Part shown: one piece after another, positions 23,751 to 23,757 of the stretch
How the letters are laid out: every line of letters begins with the position of its first letter
How positions within the stretch are numbered: the first letter of the stretch is position 1
DNA from: Syntrophaceae bacterium UBA6109
Lineage (GTDB): Bacteria; Desulfobacterota; Syntrophia; Syntrophales; UBA6109
Direction: 5' to 3'
DNA: 23,757 nucleotides
Assembly (NCBI GenBank): GCA_002428445.1
Contig: DIWJ01000039.1
Coordinates: forward strand, 167-23,923
Made by a program: the position numbers and the translations under genes
The notes under the pieces: generated by a model
What the model was told of the DNA's origin: nothing
Database searches by the model: none
The model's input: the letters and a program-made list of their open reading frames with translations, nothing else

Positions 23751-23757
23751 AGTTGTG

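Overview
The window looks like a chromosomal piece from a GC-rich Gram-negative bacterium. The evidence is outer-membrane beta-barrel, Wza-like lipoprotein and BY-kinase genes together. The style of the locus (FecR-domain secreted protein, exopolysaccharide porin, REP-like intergenic palindromes) suggests a deltaproteobacterium / Desulfobacterota, perhaps Syntrophia-like. That placement is an inference with low to moderate confidence. The dominant theme is synthesis, export and decoration of an extracellular polysaccharide or glycoconjugate.

Layout. (1) Positions 31-6309, minus strand: four genes transcribed leftward: a DPM1-like GT2 glycosyltransferase, a cobalamin-binding-type radical SAM enzyme, a NodU/CmcH-type carbamoyltransferase and a GT-C (GT39/ArnT-like) membrane glycosyltransferase. 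Three of them carry in-frame low-complexity inserts, and REP-like repeats lie in the gaps. (2) Positions 6515-15562, plus strand: a divergent block behind a consensus sigma70-type promoter. It encodes a secreted protein of seven 15-residue repeats with a Pro/Thr/Ser tail, an outer-membrane beta-barrel, a FecR-domain protein ending in nearly the same Thr/Ser tail, a Wza-like SLBB lipoprotein, a Wzz/BY-kinase fusion with a tyrosine-rich C terminus, and an LtaS-like membrane sulfatase-fold enzyme. (3) Positions 15569-18764, minus strand: a secreted AXE1-type esterase, an acyltransferase-3 membrane protein and a SAM methyltransferase, apparently one operon for polymer modification. (4) Positions 18765-19291: about 530 bp without a gene. 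(5) Positions 19292-22090: the N terminus of a second GT-C glycosyltransferase, cut by an IS21-family element (istA, istB) with 23-bp terminal iterons, five on the left and two on the right. (6) Positions 22164-23757, minus strand: a BT1/folate-biopterin-type MFS transporter, unrelated to the rest and possibly incomplete at the window edge.

How it fits together. The SLBB lipoprotein, the beta-barrel and the Wzz/BY-kinase would form the envelope-spanning export and length-control machine. The GT2 and GT-C enzymes would make and use lipid-linked sugars. The carbamoyltransferase, radical SAM enzyme, acyltransferase, methyltransferase, esterase and sulfatase-fold protein would decorate the product. 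No polymerase, flippase or initiating phosphoglycosyltransferase is visible, so the locus is split or continues outside the window. The most unusual feature is the pair of secreted proteins sharing an almost identical C-terminal tail ending in SVTPSR, encoded by a 68-bp DNA repeat about 2.8 kb apart. It may be a Thr/Ser-rich glycosylation or surface-retention module.
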